A stretch of DNA of 64,000 bases from Quercus robur (Eukaryota; Streptophyta; Magnoliopsida; Fagales; Fagaceae). Within the stretch, counting starts at the first letter, position 1; each line of letters opens with the position of its first letter. A model generated the notes under the pieces. The model saw only the letters and a program-made list of their open reading frames with translations. It was not told the DNA's origin and ran no database searches. Positions 58,530 to 64,000 of this stretch are shown here, one piece after another. The stretch spans positions 41,732,843-41,796,842 of the forward strand of contig NC_065538.1 in NCBI RefSeq assembly GCF_932294415.1, read 5' to 3'. Position numbers and translations under genes: made by a program.

Positions 58530-61500
58530 TCAAATGAAGGACCTACAATGATAAGCAAGAGGCAAGAGTCCATAGAAGAATTCTTCAAGTTTGAGCCCCC
58601 ACAGATCATCTCTAGTCAGTATCATTTTAAGAATATTCTTTCTAGCATTTTAATAACATAAAATAAATAAACATATTAGGTCAATCATTTCCCCCCAACC
58701 CCCTCTAATGAGATAGGTTAAACAGGTGAAATTTTGATATTTTATGTAGGATTAGGGAGAGGGGTGGGAAAAGTCGAACCCCAAACATCTTTGTTTAAAA
58801 CATTAAAAAATATCATTTGATCGTTATCGACTGAGGTTTCACATTTAAAATTGTGGGAGGCGAAAACATTTTAGGGAAAGGTCTACTTCTGGAACATGGC
58901 AAAGTCTCTTATTGACAGGGTCAATTATTTGTTATTAGCAACTTTGTATATTTTACCGTCCCTAAGAAGCACAAGCACAAACACCAAATGAGACATAACA
59001 GCAAAATCGTTCTTGAAAAACTATGATAATACACAAAAATTAAATATTATTTTTAGGTATAGTTTGCCACTCCACAGTTGTGAGTGTCATTAGTTAAGGA
59101 TATGTTTAGTAAACTGTAATAAGTACTATAATGTAATAGTTATTCCTATAATTTAATTATTTAATAGTTTAGTTATGTTTTTATTAAAGGAAATAGTCAT
59201 TTTTTATGAATATCTATTCTTTAAAATAAAGAATAATTATTCATCTCTAAAATAATTGTAATAGTATTTCTTAGTAAGTGTATTAATTTATAAAATTAAT
59301 ATATTTCCAAATAAACAAACATTCCATATGCAAATAACAATTATGAAAATAAAAAATCATAAAAAAATTAATAATAACTAAACTCTCTTTCAAATTTAAA
59401 AAATATTATTTTTTAGGATATATAATTATATAAGTAAGATATCTCTTAAAATATATCTTAAGTTTGATTTAAAACGTTTGCATTCTATTGTCTTCAAATG
59501 AGACATAACAGCAGAATCGTTCTTGAAAAACTATGATAATACACAAAAATTAATTATTATTTTTAGGTATAGTTTGCCACTCCACAGTTGTGAGTGTCAT
59601 TAGTTAAGGATATGTTTAGTAAATTGTAATAAGTACTATAATGTAATAGTTATTCCTATAGTTTAACTATTTAATAGTTTAGTTATGTTTTTATTAAAGG
59701 AAATAGTCATTTTTTATGAATATCTATTCTTTAAAATAAGGAATAATTATTCATCTCTAAAATAATTGTAATAGTATTTCTTAGTAAGTGTATTAATTTC
59801 TAAAATTAATATATTTCCAAATAAACAAACATTCCATATGCAAATAACAATTATGAAAATAAAAAATCATAAAAAAATTAATAATAACTAATCTCTCTTT
59901 CAAATTTAAAAAATATTCTTTTTTAGGATATATAATTATATAAGTAAGATATCTCTTAAAATATATCTTAAGTTTGATTTAAAATGTTTGCATTCTATTG
60001 TCTTCAAATGAGACATAACAGCAGAATCGTTCTTGAAAAACTATGATAATACACAAAAATTAAATATTATTTTTAGGTATAGTTTGCCACTCCATAGTTG
60101 TGAGTGTCATTAGTTAAGGATATGTTTAGTAAACTGTAATAAGTACTATAATGTAATAGTTATTCCTATAGTTTAACTACTTAATAGTTTAGTTATGTTT
60201 TTATTAAAGGAAATAGTCATTTTTTATGAATATCTATTCTTTAAAATAAGAAATAATTATTCATTTCTAAAATGATTGTAATAGTATTTCTTAGTAAGTG
60301 GATTAATTTCTAAAATTAATATATTTCCAAATAAACAAACATTTCATATGCAAATAACAATTATGAAAATAAAAAATCATAAAAAAATTAATAATAACTA
60401 ATCTCTCTTTCAAATTTAAAAAATATTATTTTTTAGGATATATAATTATATAAGTAAGATATCTCTTAAAATATATCTTAAGTTTGATTTAAAATGTTTG
60501 CATTCTATTGTCTTCAAGGTTCTATTATTGTGTTGTCACCAAACTAATGAATAGTAATAAGTATTGCATTACAACATCTTATATTTCTTGTAATACATAT
60601 TTCTATTCGTAATTACCTTTACAAACGTGCCCTAAGTAAATTAGCTTTTTCCCTGAGACCGTATCTTAAAAAGTGTCCACTCCTGTAGTTTTCCGAATTA
60701 AGAGATGACATTTTTTCCTAACACTCCATAAACACGCATGCAGTGATGCAACCATGCCTAAGTTGTAGAACACAGAACCTCGGCCTTTTTCTTGGTCGTG
60801 CCCAAGCCTTCCCTCACCCTTTTTAATTCAGCAATATATCTGTATCTGTGCATATGTATATTCCATAAATGTCATACCTTTCTATGCACAGTCCGTGTGG
60901 GTTAGCAACTTCGGTTTTTCAAGAAAATATTTGCTTTTATATATATCACAGAGCACTCATGGGTTATGGACAAATACTCTTTCCCAAACTAGGAAAGAAG
61001 AATTCTATACAGTTCTCCTTTTGTACTGTCATAATTGATGGCTCTACCTCCGTCAAAACTATTAACACAATTTTTTATGCATTTTTCGTATAGAGCCATC
61101 AGCCCATCCAGCACCTATAGCTGTATGCATTCAACTAATATTTTATCTAAGAACATACCTCTTGTTTCAGGAGATACAACTTGTTTGTTACAAGATGATC
61201 AATTTAGCCGTCAAGCACTTGCAGGCATAAACCCTTTAGGCATTGAAAGGCTTAAGGTAAGCACAGGTTTTTGTCACTGAAAATACTTGCTTTCTCCTGA
61301 ATAAAAACTAAAGTTAAACGATGAACACAAACTAACAAGTGAGTGCTTTCTTTTTTTAATCTTGTCTCTTTGAAAAGGATTTTCCACCTGTAAGCAAATT
61401 GGATCCCTCCATCTACGGCCCACAAGAATCAGCACTCAGAGAAGAACATATTAAAGGCCATCTAAATGTGATGTCCGTGCGACAGGTAATGAAGCGCTGA

Positions 61501-63249
61501 ACCAAATAAACAGTTTACTTTTTGTTAAAATAAGTAGAGAAAGAGAATTTTTTTTGAATAGATTAAGATTTATTTTCATATCTAATTAACTTTCTTTCTT
61601 ATATATTTTTCAGGCAATAGAATAAGTTGTTCATACTAGACTATCATGACATGTACCTCCCATTTCTCAACCAAATTAACAGCCTTGATGACCAGAAAGC
61701 CTATGGAACTCGAACAATTTTCTTCTTGACATCAATGGGAACTTTGAAGCCCATTGCTATCAAACTCAGCCGTCCACCAGTGGATCCAAATTCCCCTTCA
61801 AAGCAGGTTCTCACCCCACCTGTTGATGCTACGACAAACTGGCTTTGGCAGCTTGGTAAAGCCCATGTTTGCTCCAATGACTCCGGTGTTCATCTACTTG
61901 TTCATCATTGGTATGCTAAATCCATCCCCCTATCATGTTATATGAGACAAAATCAAATTTAGCCTTAGCCCAAGATTTATACTAAAATCCTAGAACGGAC
62001 CAAAGCTGGCTCCATTAAGGCAATACTATAGACAATCATATGATAGGCTTTGATTATATCAAGTACAATGTTATGAAATGATCAACTTACCCTTCTAACC
62101 AAGGAAGAGTCTAAATGATTGAACAGGTTGTGCACCCATGCCCGCATGGAACCATTTATAATAGCTGCTCACCGGCATCTGAGTGCAATGCACCCCATAT
62201 ACAAATTTCTGGATCCTCGCATGCAATACACATTGAAGATAAATGCACTTGCCCATGAAAGTCTCATCAATGCTGGAGGAATCATAGAGACTGAATTCAC
62301 ACCCGGAAAAATCTGCATGCAAATTAGTTGTGCTGCCAATACAGATTGGTGGTGGTTTGACCTAGAGGGCCTTCCCGCAGATCTCATTAGGAGGTTCAGG
62401 ACAAAATGCATATTTTAATTCCTGTAATCTATATAATTTTCTCACAAAAGTGGATGGCCACAAGACTTAACCCTACTTACGTTTCAATGTAGAGGAGTAG
62501 CGATACCAGACCCAACTCAAGCCCATGGGATAAGACTACTGATTGAAGACTATCCTTATGCAACCGATGGACTCCTCATATGGTCTGCCATTCAGACATT
62601 GGTTCGAAGCTATGTGAACTACTACTACCAAGACCCAAGTGCAGTCTGTTCAGATACAGAACTCCAGGCTTGGTACAATGAGTCCATCAATGTAGGCCAT
62701 GCTGATCTGCGACATGCTAGCTGGTGGCCCAAACTCACTACTCCTGAAAATCTTACCTCCATACTTACCACCATAATCTGGCTTGCATCAACTCAGCATG
62801 CAGCATTGAACTTTGGGCAGTATCCCTACAATGGTTACGTCCCAACCCGGCCACCACTTATGCAACAACTAATGCCAAAGGAGCATGATCCTGAGTACAC
62901 AAATTATGTCAAGGATCCACAGGGATACTTTTTATCATCATTGCAAAGTTGGAGTCAAATAACAAAATATATAGCTGTGATTGACATAATTTCATCACAC
63001 TCACCTGATGAAGAATACCTTGGAATGAGAAAAGATTTGTCAACCTGGTCAGGAGACCCTGAGATCCTCAAGGCATTCTACAGATTTTCAATGGAGATAA
63101 GAAGAATTGACAAGAAGATTGAGCAGAAAAACTCTGATATAAGCCTTAGGAACAGATGTGGGGCAAGAAATTCACCATATGAGCTGCTCATACCAAGCTC
63201 AGGACCTGGGGTTACCTGCAGAGGGGTGCCCAATAGCATAACAGGGTAA
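58530..63249 (+). pseudogene. Second 13-lipoxygenase copy, 5'-truncated and frameshifted
   Basis: Remaining exons: end of exon 4 (clear from 58563 to 58614, ESIEEFFKFEPPQIIS), exon 5 61171-61256, exon 6 61378-61485, exon 7 61614-61910, exon 8 62127-62393, exon 9 62493-63249. Exons 5, 6, 8 and 9 have exactly the lengths of the upstream gene (86, 108, 267, 757 nt). Exons 1-3 and most of exon 4 are gone, with the promoter. Exon 7 lost 5 nt right after GCAATAGAA, creating an immediate TAA (61623-61625). The remaining domain keeps VHLLVHHW and STQHAALNFGQY. However, the protein would end NSITG, with Gly in place of the terminal Ile that binds iron. Intron 4 contains the 510-bp tandem array. It is a relic of a tandem duplication. 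Confidence 0.92.
58985..60514. repeat. Three tandem copies of a 510-bp unit
   Basis: CAAATGAGACATAACAGCA recurs at 58985, 59495 and 60005, an exact 510-bp spacing, and the copies differ at only a few positions each. The unit contains GGATATGTTTAGTAAACTGT, which resembles the inverted terminus found just beyond the array (reverse complement of CGTAATTACCTTTACAAACG plus TGCCCTAAG, about 60612-60640). The array may therefore be a hAT-like TIR element whose body was amplified. It lies in the intron before exon 5 of the lipoxygenase pseudogene. Confidence 0.92.
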
Positions 63250-64000
63250 GAAATGGACTTATGAATGAAAAATTCTCCAGATTATTTTATCTATCTGATG
63301 ATGATATATCACTAGTGTAGTTACTAAAGCTATAGAGACAATATAAAATAGTTATTAATTCCAGGACTCAAATAACATCTTCTCAACTTAAAAATGAAAG
63401 TGAGCTACTCATTGACATTCTAGGTCAAGGAAAGCTTTAGTGAATTATATTGAGCCAGAGCCTATTAAAACCCAACAAACCTTAGCAAACTGAAGTCTAA
63501 ATTAACACACACAGCACCTATCTTGTGTATGCAACACTTTGGTCCACACAAGTCATCGAGAATCATAAGTTTTACACCTGTTTTTATTAGCAGCCAACTA
63601 CTTATTTATTTATAGATAAAGGCAACATGTAATAAACATATCAGGTTAACTTATGTCTGCAAAATCAACATCATGATCCAAATTAACAAATAGATGGGGA
63701 TACATTTATTGAAAAGAAATAGTAACACTCCATTTGCTTCTATCGGTGGTGGTGGTGGTGGTGGTGCGGTGACAATGGTGGCAGTAGTGGTAGTCGTGGC
63801 AGTAGCACAAAGGACTGGAAAAGGTGATGGCACAAGGGAATGGTGGAAATGCTTTCCACTTCTTAAAAAACAGAAAACATTTTCTGATGGAGCATATGAT
63901 CGTGATGTTTGTCAAGATAAACTCTGATTTGTCTTGGGCAAAGGAGGCCACATCATTGATGAAAAAAGATATGGAAATATAAATTATAAATCAGGCTCTC
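63250..64000. other. 3' flank of the pseudogene, nothing recognised
   Basis: AT-rich non-coding sequence with a (GGT)n run at 63745-63766. The open frame through that run (63694-63927) is Gly/Val-rich because of the repeat and has no recognisable domain. Confidence 0.5.

Noticed and set aside
58530-63249. Annotating the downstream lipoxygenase as a functional shorter gene starting in exon 8 or 9.
   Set aside because: The 5-nt deletion with an immediate stop in exon 7, loss of the first half, and the Gly terminus all argue against an active enzyme.
63694-63927. A Gly/Val-rich 77-codon open frame near the right end.
   Set aside because: Its distinctive part is a (GGT)n microsatellite, and no homology is recognised.

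Overview
This is a transposon-rich stretch of a nuclear plant genome. Intron-containing genes, GT-AG junctions, plant-type LTR and L1-like retroelements, a Helitron and many TIR elements all point to a eudicot. The lipoxygenase family and the style of the repeats suggest a woody rosid, perhaps Fagales (oak or chestnut type). That placement is an impression from memory, not a measurement.

Layout. 1-5.6 kb: a dead, intron-containing copy of the mitochondrial ribosomal protein L21 gene (NFD1 type, minus strand). 5.6-10.4 kb: a 5'-truncated LINE with target-site duplications, a fold-back element and a second LINE tail. 10.5-15.5 kb: a decayed Ty3/gypsy element (minus) with gag, protease, RT and 5' LTR remnants, carrying a small Mutator-type MITE. 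15.9-24.4 kb: a complete non-coding LTR element (minus, 1.92-kb LTRs, TSD ACTAT). 25.1-46.5 kb: one apparently intact nine-exon lipoxygenase gene (plus) of the chloroplast 13-LOX type. Its introns are inflated by MITEs, a SINE, TIR elements and a second non-coding LTR element (37.8-44.0 kb, TSD CTTAT) with an 18-copy, 80-bp tandem array. 46.8-54.2 kb: a copia tail, a nearly full-length L1-like LINE, and a non-autonomous Helitron (minus). 55.3-57.9 kb: a long-inverted-repeat element that has captured a mitochondrial phosphate carrier exon, joined to a broken copia element. 58.5-63.2 kb: a second, 5'-truncated lipoxygenase copy (plus), a pseudogene. 63.3-64 kb: nothing recognised.

Biology. The lipoxygenase pair is a tandem duplication: exons 5, 6, 8 and 9 have identical lengths in both copies. 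The upstream copy has an open 900-codon reading frame with all five iron ligands. The downstream copy has lost exons 1-3 and most of exon 4, carries a 5-nt deletion in exon 7, and ends in Gly instead of the iron-binding Ile. The intact copy should make fatty-acid hydroperoxides in the plastid, feeding jasmonate and green-leaf-volatile synthesis. I see no new multi-gene system. The most unusual items are the 80-bp array that is open in several reading frames, the gene-capturing element, the duplicated splice donor in the lipoxygenase, and the tandemly triplicated 510-bp element in the pseudogene's intron.
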